From positions 1 through 16,736 of the forward strand of contig CADBUD010000070.1 in the NCBI GenBank assembly GCA_902797785.1: 16,736 nt of DNA. Direction: 5' to 3'. A program made the translations under genes and the position numbers. Position 1 is the stretch's first letter, and the number at the start of each line of letters is the position of its first letter. The DNA is from an uncultured Lachnospiraceae bacterium. Its GTDB lineage: Bacteria; Bacillota; Clostridia; Lachnospirales; Lachnospiraceae. The notes under the pieces are model-generated. The model had not been told where the DNA came from and ran no database searches. It saw only the letters and a program-made list of their open reading frames with translations. Of the stretch, positions 8,124-14,919 are shown one piece after another.

Positions 8124-8234
8124 AAAAGAGAATCCGAAGAAAAAGTGAAAAAAAAGATGGGCAATTCCATTTTAATTCCTGTTCTGTTCCTAAAGAGGAC
8201 AGAATATCTTCCATATTATTTCCGAATGATGCGC

Positions 8235-8240
8235 TATAAT
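8235..8240 (+). promoter_or_regulatory. Candidate -10 box for spo0A
   Basis: A perfect TATAAT lies about 90 bases before the spo0A start. No good -35 hexamer is seen at 16-18 bases upstream (the position holds CATATT-like sequence), so any promoter here would be weak or activator-dependent. Confidence 0.4.
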
Positions 8241-8290
8241 GCAAAAAAGGTCAGAGTTCACCGAAAAAAGGAAACAAGACCTCGATTTTG

Positions 8291-8312
8291 CTGCAAATAG
8301 TAACTGCAAATA
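8291..8312 (+). repeat. 9-bp tandem direct repeat and degenerate copy of the end repeat
   Basis: CTGCAAATA occurs at 8291-8299 and again at 8304-8312, separated by GTAA. Over 8291-8311 the sequence also matches 18 of 21 bases of the reverse complement of the right-end repeat junction (16621-16641, CTGTGAATAGTAAC followed by TGAAAAT). It therefore looks like a fragment of the same repeat family lying in the spo0A leader. Confidence 0.5.
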
Positions 8313-8330
8313 AAAAAGGAGAGAAATAAT

Positions 8331-9143
8331 ATGACAGAAAACACAAGTATCAAACTAATGATTGCAGACACCGAATATCGGGCGCTTACAACCTACTTTT
8401 CAGAAAAAACCGATATAGAGCTGACGGGATGTACAGAAGATGGCCAGAATGTATGTGAACGGATTCGCGTATTCCAGCCGGATGTACTGATTCTCGATAT
8501 TGTTCTTCCTGGTGCAGACGGACTTTCGATACTTGAGAACATTCAAAAAGACAAACGAGTCATGAAAAAACCGCAGATCATTATCCTGACATCGATCGGG
8601 ACACCGGGTCTCGTAGAATGTGCGAGCCAGCTGGGAGCCTCCTATTATATGATGAAGCCGGTCAAAGCAGAGAATCTTTATGAGCGGATCAGTCAGCTCT
8701 ACCAGATGAAGCTTCGGGAAGATAAGATCCGTCCCTTCCAAAAGAACCCTGCCAAAACAGGCAATAAAAGGATTGAGTTCAATCCGTACTCCTTAGAGTC
8801 GGAGGTCACCTCGATCATTCGTGAGCTGGGGATTCCGGCACATGTCAAAGGATATCAGTACATACGGGATGGGATCTTGATGGCAGTGAATGATATGGAG
8901 ATGGTCAACTATATCACCAAGCTGCTCTATCCTATGATCGCGAAAAAATATAAGACGACCTCCAGCAGCGTCGAACGGGCAATCCGTCATGCCATCGAAG
9001 TGGCGTGGTCCAGAGGACGGACCGATCGTTTGGAGGAGCGTTTTGGATATACCATCAGCGAAGAAAGAGGAAAGCCGACGAATTCAGAGTTTATCGCATT
9101 GATTGCAGACAAGCTGAGAATGGAATATCGGATGAATGCATAG
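8331..9143 (+). CDS. spo0A: Spo0A-type sporulation response regulator
   Basis: This is the cytosolic master-regulator type of sporulation initiation in Firmicutes, with 270 residues (normal length). The receiver (about 7-126) has phospho-acceptor Asp56 in LILDIVLPGADG, Thr87 in ILTSIG and Lys109 in MMKPV. The acidic pair is reduced: IADTE gives Asp13-Thr14 where most Spo0A have Asp-Asp. After a variable linker, the Spo0A_C domain (about 150-268) is well conserved, including the recognition region SSSVERAIRHAIEVAWSRG (211-229), FGYT and KPTNSEFIALIADKLR. The DNA target in the family is the 0A box (TGTCGAA). A strong AAGGAGAG supports ATG 8331. The usual clostridial neighbour spoIVB is absent; an orphan response regulator lies upstream and gpmI downstream. 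It could therefore be either the sole Spo0A in a rearranged locus or a second, divergent copy. Confidence 0.92.
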   Translation: MTENTSIKLMIADTEYRALTTYFSEKTDIELTGCTEDGQNVCERIRVFQPDVLILDIVLPGADGLSILENIQKDKRVMKKPQIIILTSIGTPGLVECASQLGASYYMMKPVKAENLYERISQLYQMKLREDKIRPFQKNPAKTGNKRIEFNPYSLESEVTSIIRELGIPAHVKGYQYIRDGILMAVNDMEMVNYITKLLYPMIAKKYKTTSSSVERAIRHAIEVAWSRGRTDRLEERFGYTISEERGKPTNSEFIALIADKLRMEYRMNA

Positions 9144-9160
9144 AGAAGAGTTTTTGGGGC

Positions 9161-9189
9161 TTGCAATCCATGAAAAAAAATATTATACT
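9161..9189 (+). promoter_or_regulatory. Probable sigma-A promoter of gpmI
   Basis: TTGCAA (9161-9166), 17 bases, then TATACT (9184-9189). The spacer is A-rich. The -10 box is about 60 bases before the gpmI ATG, so gpmI can be transcribed independently of spo0A. No terminator is seen between the two genes. Confidence 0.7.
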
Positions 9190-9248
9190 GGACATTAACA
9201 GAGAAAAAGTGCCAGGAGCACAGAGCTACAAAAAGGAGCAGAAAAAGA

Positions 9249-10790
9249 ATGAGTAAAAAACCTACCGTATTAATGATTTTAGATGGATATGGATTAAATC
9301 CAAAGGAAGAAGGAAATGCGCAGAAGCTGGCAAAGACACCGGTCATGGATCGCTTGATGGCAGAGTGTCCGTTCGTTCCGGGACTGGCAAGCGGTCTGGC
9401 GGTCGGACTTCCAGATGGACAGATGGGAAATTCCGAGGTTGGACATATGAATATGGGTGCCGGACGGATCGTTTATCAGGAGCTGACCCGGATCACAAAG
9501 GAAATTGAGGATGGCGTATTCTTTGAAAACGAAGAGTTTTTAAAGGCAGTAAAAAATGTAAAGGACAACGATTCCGCACTGCATCTGTTCGGTCTGGTTT
9601 CCGACGGAGGCGTACATAGCCACATCAGCCATATCTTTGGTTTATTAGAGCTGGCAAAGCGGAATGACTTAAAAAAGGTCTACGTTCATTGTTTTTTGGA
9701 TGGAAGAGATACCCCGCCGACCTCCGGAAAGGACTATGTGGCCCAGCTGGTCGATAAAATGGCGGAGCTCGGCGTTGGAGAGGTCGCTACTGTCATGGGA
9801 CGTTATTATGCCATGGATCGTGACAATAACTGGGATCGTACCAAGCTTGCTTATGATGCTCTGACCAAGGGAGAGGGAATCAAGGCTGCCAATCCGGTAG
9901 AGGCGATTCAGGCTTCTTATGATAATGAAAAAACAGATGAGTTCATGATTCCTACCATTATCGAAAAAGATGGAGCACCGGTGGCAAAGATTCAGGCAGG
10001 CGATTCTGTGATCTTTTATAATTTCCGTCCGGACCGTGCCCGTCAGATGACGCGTGTGTTCTGCGCAGATGAGTTCGATGGTTTCGACCGTGGAGAGAGA
10101 GTCAAGACGACTTATGTCTGCTTCACGGACTATGATGTTACCATTCCAAATAAACTGATCGCATTCAAAAAAGTCGAACTGACCAATACCTTCGGTGAGT
10201 TTTTGGCAAAGCACGGGAAAAAGCAGGTCCGGATCGCGGAAACAGAAAAATATGCGCATGTTACTTTCTTTTTCAATGGAGGAGTAGAAGAGCCAAATGA
10301 AGGCGAGGATCGTAACCTGGTTCCGTCTCCAAAGGTTGCGACATACGATCTGAAGCCGGAGATGAGCGCATATGAGGTATGTGAGAAGCTGGTCAGCGCA
10401 ATCCGTTCCGGAAACTACGATGTGATCGTGATCAATTTTGCCAATCCGGATATGGTAGGACATACCGGCGTCTTAGAAGCGGCGATTGCAGCAGTAGAAG
10501 CCGTTGATGAATGTGTCGGAAAGGCGGTTGATGCCCTGCTGGAAGTAGATGGACAGATGTTCATTTGCGCAGACCATGGAAACTGCGAGCAGATGATCGA
10601 CTATGAAACAGGAGATACCTTCACTGCTCACACGACCAATCCGGTTCCATTCATTCTGGTAAATTATGACAAAGACTATACCTTAAAAGAAGGCGGATGC
10701 CTGGCAGATATCGTGCCGACCCTGATCGAAATGATGGGCATGGAGCAGCCGACAGAGATGACAGGAACTTCGTTACTACAGAAGAAATAA
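9249..10790 (+). CDS. gpmI: 2,3-bisphosphoglycerate-independent phosphoglycerate mutase
   Basis: This cytosolic, Mn-dependent glycolytic enzyme interconverts 3- and 2-phosphoglycerate. The 513 residues match the family length. Visible motifs are MILDGYGLN with metal-binding Asp12, the phospho-serine motif GQMGNSEVGHMNMG with Ser62, DGRDTPPTSG, GRYYAMDRDNNWDR, FYNFRPDRARQMTR, AETEKYAHVTFFFNGG, NFANPDMVGHTG and ADHGNCEQM. These supply the alkaline-phosphatase-like metal ligands and the substrate-binding arginines. AGGAG at 9234-9238 lies ten bases before the ATG, slightly long but acceptable. In many Firmicutes gpmI sits in a gapA-pgk-tpi-gpmI-eno operon. Here it stands alone between regulators, with its own promoter and terminator. 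Mn-dependent GpmI is pH-sensitive and important during sporulation in Bacillus, but the proximity to spo0A may be chance. Confidence 0.97.
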   Translation: MSKKPTVLMILDGYGLNPKEEGNAQKLAKTPVMDRLMAECPFVPGLASGLAVGLPDGQMGNSEVGHMNMGAGRIVYQELTRITKEIEDGVFFENEEFLKAVKNVKDNDSALHLFGLVSDGGVHSHISHIFGLLELAKRNDLKKVYVHCFLDGRDTPPTSGKDYVAQLVDKMAELGVGEVATVMGRYYAMDRDNNWDRTKLAYDALTKGEGIKAANPVEAIQASYDNEKTDEFMIPTIIEKDGAPVAKIQAGDSVIFYNFRPDRARQMTRVFCADEFDGFDRGERVKTTYVCFTDYDVTIPNKLIAFKKVELTNTFGEFLAKHGKKQVRIAETEKYAHVTFFFNGGVEEPNEGEDRNLVPSPKVATYDLKPEMSAYEVCEKLVSAIRSGNYDVIVINFANPDMVGHTGVLEAAIAAVEAVDECVGKAVDALLEVDGQMFICADHGNCEQMIDYETGDTFTAHTTNPVPFILVNYDKDYTLKEGGCLADIVPTLIEMMGMEQPTEMTGTSLLQKK

Positions 10791-10838
10791 TCAGATTTAT
10801 GGATGAACAGTTCCTAAATGATAAGGAAAAGAAAAAAA

Positions 10839-10887
10839 GCCGGTGAGGCGGGGGCTGTGATAGCTTTTCGCGGACACCGGTTTTTTT
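10839..10887 (+). terminator. Rho-independent terminator after gpmI
   Basis: The stem GCCGGTG (10839-10845) pairs with CACCGG plus the next T (10875-10881), flanked by an A-run upstream and seven T (10881-10887) downstream. The interior can pair further (GCG with CGC and GCT with AGC around a GTGAT loop). The A-run before the stem may let it work in both directions. Confidence 0.85.
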
Positions 10888-10950
10888 ATTGCACAACATC
10901 AGTTTATTAAGAGGCACAGCTGGATAAAGAAAGGATAAAAGGTGGACTAG

Positions 10951-11979
10951 ATGTTAAAACGAATTCCAGTATCAGAATTAAAAGAAGGAATGAAAATTGG
11001 AATGCCGGTACTGTCACCGCTGGGGGAAAAGGTGATTGCCAAAGACACGATCGTCACCCATGATGTCATGGTCGTGATCAGCAGAAGCCGTGCAAAAGAA
11101 GTAACAATCATGGTATCAAATGAAGATCTTTCCCAAGTCAAGACCCAGGCTAAGGAAATGGTAATGGATGGAATCGAAAATTCCATAAATCCCGTGGTCT
11201 TTAATACAAAAGAGGACGTCGCGCAGATGGTGAACCGCCTGACCCAGATCGTAATGAAGAATGCCAAAAGGAAGGAATATCTGCAGCTGATGGAGAAATT
11301 AAAGGATTATTCTGAGACGGTATTCTCCCACTCCATCAATGTGGCGTTGATCAGCTATATGCTGGCAGACTGGCTGAATTTTCCAGAGGCAGACAAGGAA
11401 GAGGTTCTGCTGGCAGGAATCGTACATGATGTCGGAAAATTAAAGATTCCTTTGGAAATACTGGATGCCAAGAGGAAGCTGACAAAGGGAGAGTTTGAAA
11501 AAATCAAAAAGCATTCGATCTTTGGAAGCCAGATGATCAAAAGTGCCGGTCTGGGAGAAGAAATCCGTTTGGTGGCACTGAATCATCATGAGCGTTATAA
11601 TGGGAAAGGATATCCGATGGGACTTTCCGGTGGACGGATTTCCCAATATGGCAGATTGGTAGGAATCGTGGATACCTATGAAGCGATGACAGCAAAGAGA
11701 GCCTATCGAAAGGCGATGTCTCCTTTTGTCATTACGGAAATCATGACAGCAAATGGAGGGGCGGACTATGACCCTACCTTTTTAAATATTTTTCTATTTA
11801 ACATTTTAAATCGCTATGTAGGGAAAGAAGTCCTGCTTACCAATGGAAAAAAAGCAGAAATTTTCTCAATTAATCGTACCAATCTGGGCAAGCCGACGGT
11901 AAAAATGGATGGAAGAGTCTATGATCTGACGATGCCGTTTTTGGGAAAAGGAGTCGGTGTTGAGGAAATATATGTGTAA
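10951..11979 (+). CDS. HD-GYP domain protein, probable cyclic-di-GMP phosphodiesterase
   Basis: A 342-residue soluble protein expected to hydrolyse cyclic di-GMP. The N-terminal part (1 to about 110) has no recognised sensor domain but starts with VSELKEGMKIG, a small beta-rich segment often found before HD-GYP in Firmicutes. The catalytic part carries His127 in FSHSINVA, the HD pair His159-Asp160 in VHDVGKLKIP with Lys163, His188, HHERYNGKGYP (212-222, the GYP signature) and DTYEAMTAKRAY from Asp241. All expected metal ligands are present, so activity is likely. A C-terminal tail of about 70 residues (about 273-342) looks like a small beta domain. AAAAGGTGG lies five bases before ATG. No clear promoter is seen in the 63 bases after the gpmI terminator. 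It ends 146 bases before leuB, which has its own promoter. Confidence 0.9.
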   Translation: MLKRIPVSELKEGMKIGMPVLSPLGEKVIAKDTIVTHDVMVVISRSRAKEVTIMVSNEDLSQVKTQAKEMVMDGIENSINPVVFNTKEDVAQMVNRLTQIVMKNAKRKEYLQLMEKLKDYSETVFSHSINVALISYMLADWLNFPEADKEEVLLAGIVHDVGKLKIPLEILDAKRKLTKGEFEKIKKHSIFGSQMIKSAGLGEEIRLVALNHHERYNGKGYPMGLSGGRISQYGRLVGIVDTYEAMTAKRAYRKAMSPFVITEIMTANGGADYDPTFLNIFLFNILNRYVGKEVLLTNGKKAEIFSINRTNLGKPTVKMDGRVYDLTMPFLGKGVGVEEIYV

Positions 11980-11986
11980 ATTTGGG

Positions 11987-12015
11987 TTGAAATCTATCTT
12001 TAAATGCGATATGAT
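11987..12015 (+). promoter_or_regulatory. Probable sigma-A promoter of the leuB-ilvD-ilvB operon
   Basis: TTGAAA (11987-11992), 17 bases, then TATGAT (12010-12015), starting only eight bases after the HD-GYP stop codon. No other promoter candidate is seen between the three downstream genes. Confidence 0.65.
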
Positions 12016-12125
12016 GTAAAACGTGGTTAGTTTTAAGCAATTCCACACGGATGTATACAAACGCAATGGGAAGGGCATCTTAGCACCTTGTGTTTGGTGT
12101 AATAGGAAAAGAAAGGGAGATCAGA
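12016..12125 (+). promoter_or_regulatory. Leader of the leuB operon
   Basis: There are about 104 untranslated bases between the expected transcription start and leuB. The leader holds an 8-bp palindrome TGTATACA (12052-12059), a weak CACC/GGTG hairpin (12084-12087 with 12096-12099) and AAGGGAGA (12113-12120), the leuB ribosome binding site. No T-box signature (GGTGG...CCGCG), terminator hairpin with U-tract, or leucine/valine-rich leader peptide is visible, so the mode of regulation is not evident. Confidence 0.45.
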
Positions 12126-13214
12126 ATGAATCATCAGATAGCAGTAATCCCGGGAGATGGGATTGGTCCTGAAATTGTAAGAGAGGCAAGAAAGGTTCTT
12201 GACCGGGTAGGAGAGGTATTTGGACATACATTTGAATATACGGAAGTTCTCTTAGGAGGCGCATCCATTGATGTCCATGGCGTGCCATTGACCGATGAGG
12301 CAGTGGAAACAGCTAAAAAAGCAGAATGCGTCCTGATGGGATCCATCGGTGGGGATGCGAAGACCTCGCCGTGGTATCAGTTAGAGCCGTCGCTTCGTCC
12401 GGAGGCTGGATTGCTGAAGATCAGAAAAGCGTTGAATTTATTTGCAAATCTTCGTCCGGCATATTTATATGAAGAGCTAAAAGAAGCCTGCCCGTTAAAG
12501 GACGAAATCATTGGAGATGGCTTTGATCTGGTCATTATGAGAGAATTGACAGGGGGTCTGTATTTTGGAGAACGCAAAACCGTAGAGGAAAACGGAGAAA
12601 AAAAAGCAACAGATACGCTGACCTATTCCGAAACAGAAATCCGCAGGATTGCCATTCGGGCGTTTGATATTGCCCAAAAGCGCAGAAAAAAAGTAACGAG
12701 CGTAGACAAGGCAAATGTTCTTGATTCCTCCAGACTTTGGAGAGCCGTTGTTGAGGAAGTGGCAAAGGATTATCCGGGGGTTTCCTATGAGCATATGTTA
12801 GTAGATAACTGCGCAATGCAGCTGGTAAAGGATCCGGCTCAGTTCGATGTGATTTTAACAGAAAACATGTTTGGAGATATTTTATCCGATGAAGCGAGCA
12901 TGGTAACAGGTTCCATCGGAATGCTTTCTTCTGCGAGCCTGAATGAGACCAAATTTGGTCTGTATGAGCCAAGCCATGGCTCCGCACCGGATATTGCCGG
13001 TCAGGATCTGGCAAATCCGATCGCAACGATTCTTTCCGCAGCCATGATGCTGCGGTATTCCCTGGATCTGGATCAGGAAGCAGACGCCATCGAAGAAGCA
13101 GTCCGCCAGACCCTAAAGGACGGATACCGGACCGGAGATATTTATTCTGAGGGAACGACCCGGGTAGGGACAGCAGAGATGGGCGATAGGATTGCAGAGC
13201 GCATCAGGAAATAG
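12126..13214 (+). CDS. leuB: 3-isopropylmalate dehydrogenase
   Basis: This enzyme oxidatively decarboxylates 3-isopropylmalate to 2-oxoisocaproate with NAD+, the third step of leucine synthesis, in the cytosol. The 362-residue product shows VIPGDGIGPEIV near the N terminus, LMGSIGG, the substrate arginines in LRPEAGLLKIRK and NLRPAYLYEEL, RELTGGLYFGERK (which distinguishes leucine-pathway enzymes from isocitrate dehydrogenase), VDKANVLDSSRLWR, the metal-binding Asp cluster in TENMFGDILSDEAS and the NAD segment YEPSHGSAPDIAG. The start is ATG 12126, behind AAGGGAGA. A longer frame from 12090 lacks a ribosome binding site and would add 12 residues not typical of the family. It is the first gene of an operon with ilvD, 19 bases downstream. 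leuA, leuC and leuD are not in the window. Confidence 0.96.
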   Translation: MNHQIAVIPGDGIGPEIVREARKVLDRVGEVFGHTFEYTEVLLGGASIDVHGVPLTDEAVETAKKAECVLMGSIGGDAKTSPWYQLEPSLRPEAGLLKIRKALNLFANLRPAYLYEELKEACPLKDEIIGDGFDLVIMRELTGGLYFGERKTVEENGEKKATDTLTYSETEIRRIAIRAFDIAQKRRKKVTSVDKANVLDSSRLWRAVVEEVAKDYPGVSYEHMLVDNCAMQLVKDPAQFDVILTENMFGDILSDEASMVTGSIGMLSSASLNETKFGLYEPSHGSAPDIAGQDLANPIATILSAAMMLRYSLDLDQEADAIEEAVRQTLKDGYRTGDIYSEGTTRVGTAEMGDRIAERIRK

Positions 13215-13233
13215 AAAAATGGAGGGATAGAAG

Positions 13234-14895
13234 ATGAAAAGTGATAATGTAAAAAAGGGCATGCAGCAGGCGCCGCATCGTTCTCTTTTTAATGCACTTG
13301 GGTTCACAGAGGAAGAAATGAAAAAACCGATGGTCGGAATCGTGAGCTCCTATAACGAGATTGTTCCGGGACATATGAATCTGGACAAGATCGTAAATGC
13401 CGTAAAGCTCGGCGTTGCAGAGGCCGGTGGAGTACCGGTGGTCTTTCCGGCAATTGCTGTATGTGATGGGATTGCCATGGGACATATCGGAATGAAATAT
13501 TCCCTGGTCACGAGAGATTTGATTGCAGATTCTACCGAATGTATGGCATTGGCTCATCAGTTCGATGCGTTAGTCATGGTTCCCAACTGTGACAAAAATG
13601 TTCCGGGACTCTTGATGGCCGCAGCCAGGATCAATGTTCCGACTGTCTTTGTTTCCGGAGGACCGATGCTGGCAGGACATGTAAAGGGGCAGAAGCGAAG
13701 CCTTTCTTCCATGTTCGAAGCAGTAGGCTCTTATTCAGCCGGGACGATGACGGAGGAGGATGTCAGGGAATATGAGGCGAAGGTCTGTCCGACCTGTGGT
13801 TCCTGCTCCGGAATGTATACGGCAAATTCCATGAATTGCCTGACCGAGGCACTGGGGATGGGACTTGGAGGAAACGGTACGATTCCTGCCGTATATTCCG
13901 AAAGAATCAAGCTGGCAAAGCATGCAGGAATGGCAGTCATGGAGCTTCTGGAGAAGAACATTCGTCCAAGAGATATCATGACCAAGGAGGCAGTAATCAA
14001 TGCCCTGACCGTTGACATGGCATTAGGATGCTCAACGAACAGTATGCTGCATCTTCCGGCCATTGCGCATGAGATTGGATTCGACTTTGATATTTCTTAT
14101 GCCAATCCGATCAGTGAAAAAACACCGAACCTCTGTCATCTCGCACCGGCAGGTCCGACCTATATGGAGGATCTGAACGAGGCAGGAGGTGTCTATGCCG
14201 TGATGAAGGAGCTTGCGGACATTGGCTTGCTCCATACGGACTGCATGACGGTAACAGGAAAAACTGTGGCAGAAAATATTGCCCACGCGGTCAATAAAAA
14301 CCCGGAGGTCATCCGCCCGGTAGACAATCCTTACAGCAAGACCGGCGGTCTGGCTGTCCTAAAGGGAAATTTAGCTCCGGATGGAAGCGTGGTAAAACGT
14401 TCTGCCGTTGCCGAGGAGATGATGGTTCACTCCGGCCCGGCCAGAGTCTTTGACTGTGAAGAGGATGCCATCGCAGCAATCAAGGGTGGAAAGATCGTCG
14501 ATGGAGATGTCGTTGTCATTCGCTATGAAGGACCAAAGGGCGGTCCGGGAATGCGCGAAATGTTGAATCCAACGTCTGCTATTGCAGGAATGGGACTGGG
14601 TTCGACCGTAGCATTGATCACGGATGGACGTTTTTCCGGAGCTTCCAGAGGAGCCTCGATCGGACATGTTTCCCCGGAGGCGGCAGTAGGCGGACCAATT
14701 GCTCTGGTAGAAGAGGGAGATACGATTCAGATCAATATTCCGGAAATGAAATTAGATCTTTGTGTTTCCGAAGAAGAGCTGGAGCAAAGAAGAGCGAAAT
14801 GGCAGCCGAGAGAGCCAAAGGTGACGACAGGTTACTTATCCCGTTATGCTTCCATGGTTACCTCAGGAAACCGGGGAGCAGTACTGGAAAAATAA
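13234..14895 (+). CDS. ilvD: Dihydroxy-acid dehydratase
   Basis: This iron-sulfur enzyme dehydrates 2,3-dihydroxy-isovalerate and 2,3-dihydroxy-3-methylvalerate to the 2-keto acids leading to valine (and leucine) and isoleucine. The 553 residues match the family length. Visible cluster motifs are VPNCDKNVPG with Cys119 and CPTCGSCSGMYTANSMNC with Cys185, Cys188 and Cys191; GCSTNS follows later. The early segment SSYNEIVPGHMNL has Gly-His where [2Fe-2S]-type enzymes carry Cys-Asn. It thus resembles E. coli IlvD, an oxygen-labile [4Fe-4S] enzyme, which would suit an anaerobe; that extrapolation is inference. GGAGGG lies seven bases before the ATG. It is the middle gene of the operon, with 24 bases to ilvB. 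Confidence 0.97.
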   Translation: MKSDNVKKGMQQAPHRSLFNALGFTEEEMKKPMVGIVSSYNEIVPGHMNLDKIVNAVKLGVAEAGGVPVVFPAIAVCDGIAMGHIGMKYSLVTRDLIADSTECMALAHQFDALVMVPNCDKNVPGLLMAAARINVPTVFVSGGPMLAGHVKGQKRSLSSMFEAVGSYSAGTMTEEDVREYEAKVCPTCGSCSGMYTANSMNCLTEALGMGLGGNGTIPAVYSERIKLAKHAGMAVMELLEKNIRPRDIMTKEAVINALTVDMALGCSTNSMLHLPAIAHEIGFDFDISYANPISEKTPNLCHLAPAGPTYMEDLNEAGGVYAVMKELADIGLLHTDCMTVTGKTVAENIAHAVNKNPEVIRPVDNPYSKTGGLAVLKGNLAPDGSVVKRSAVAEEMMVHSGPARVFDCEEDAIAAIKGGKIVDGDVVVIRYEGPKGGPGMREMLNPTSAIAGMGLGSTVALITDGRFSGASRGASIGHVSPEAAVGGPIALVEEGDTIQINIPEMKLDLCVSEEELEQRRAKWQPREPKVTTGYLSRYASMVTSGNRGAVLEK

Positions 14896-14919
14896 GGAAC
14901 CCAAAGAAAGGAAAGAAAA

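Larger units (their letters stand above)
8124..8330 (+). other. Intergenic region / leader upstream of spo0A
   Basis: These 207 bases contain no convincing gene. They hold a 7-bp inverted repeat, TCTGTTC/GGACAGA (about 8184-8204), that lacks a proper U-tract, a good -10 box (TATAAT, 8235-8240), an AT-rich leader, a degenerate copy of the end repeat (8291-8311), and a strong AAGGAGAG (8316-8323) seven bases before the spo0A ATG. Confidence 0.6.

Noticed and set aside
8184..8204. Inverted repeat TCTGTTC/GGACAGA as terminator of the response-regulator gene
   Set aside because: The stem is short with one wobble, and what follows is ATATCTTCC rather than a U-tract.
8196..8227. Sigma-H-like promoter (AGGA ... 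GAAT) before spo0A
   Set aside because: The distance between the two elements is several bases too long, and the flanking W positions do not fit the sigma-H consensus.
9669..10463. A 264-codon open frame antisense to gpmI
   Set aside because: It lies entirely within gpmI on the opposite strand, has no recognisable protein motif, and gpmI is unmistakable. It is a shadow of the coding frame.
12051..12083. Ten-codon leader peptide (MYTNAMGRAS) before leuB
   Set aside because: It has no leucine, valine or isoleucine codons and no ribosome binding site, and no paired terminator/antiterminator is visible, so attenuation is unsupported.
12535..13026. A 163-codon open frame antisense to leuB
   Set aside because: It is fully within leuB, with no family motif and low-complexity composition; a shadow frame.
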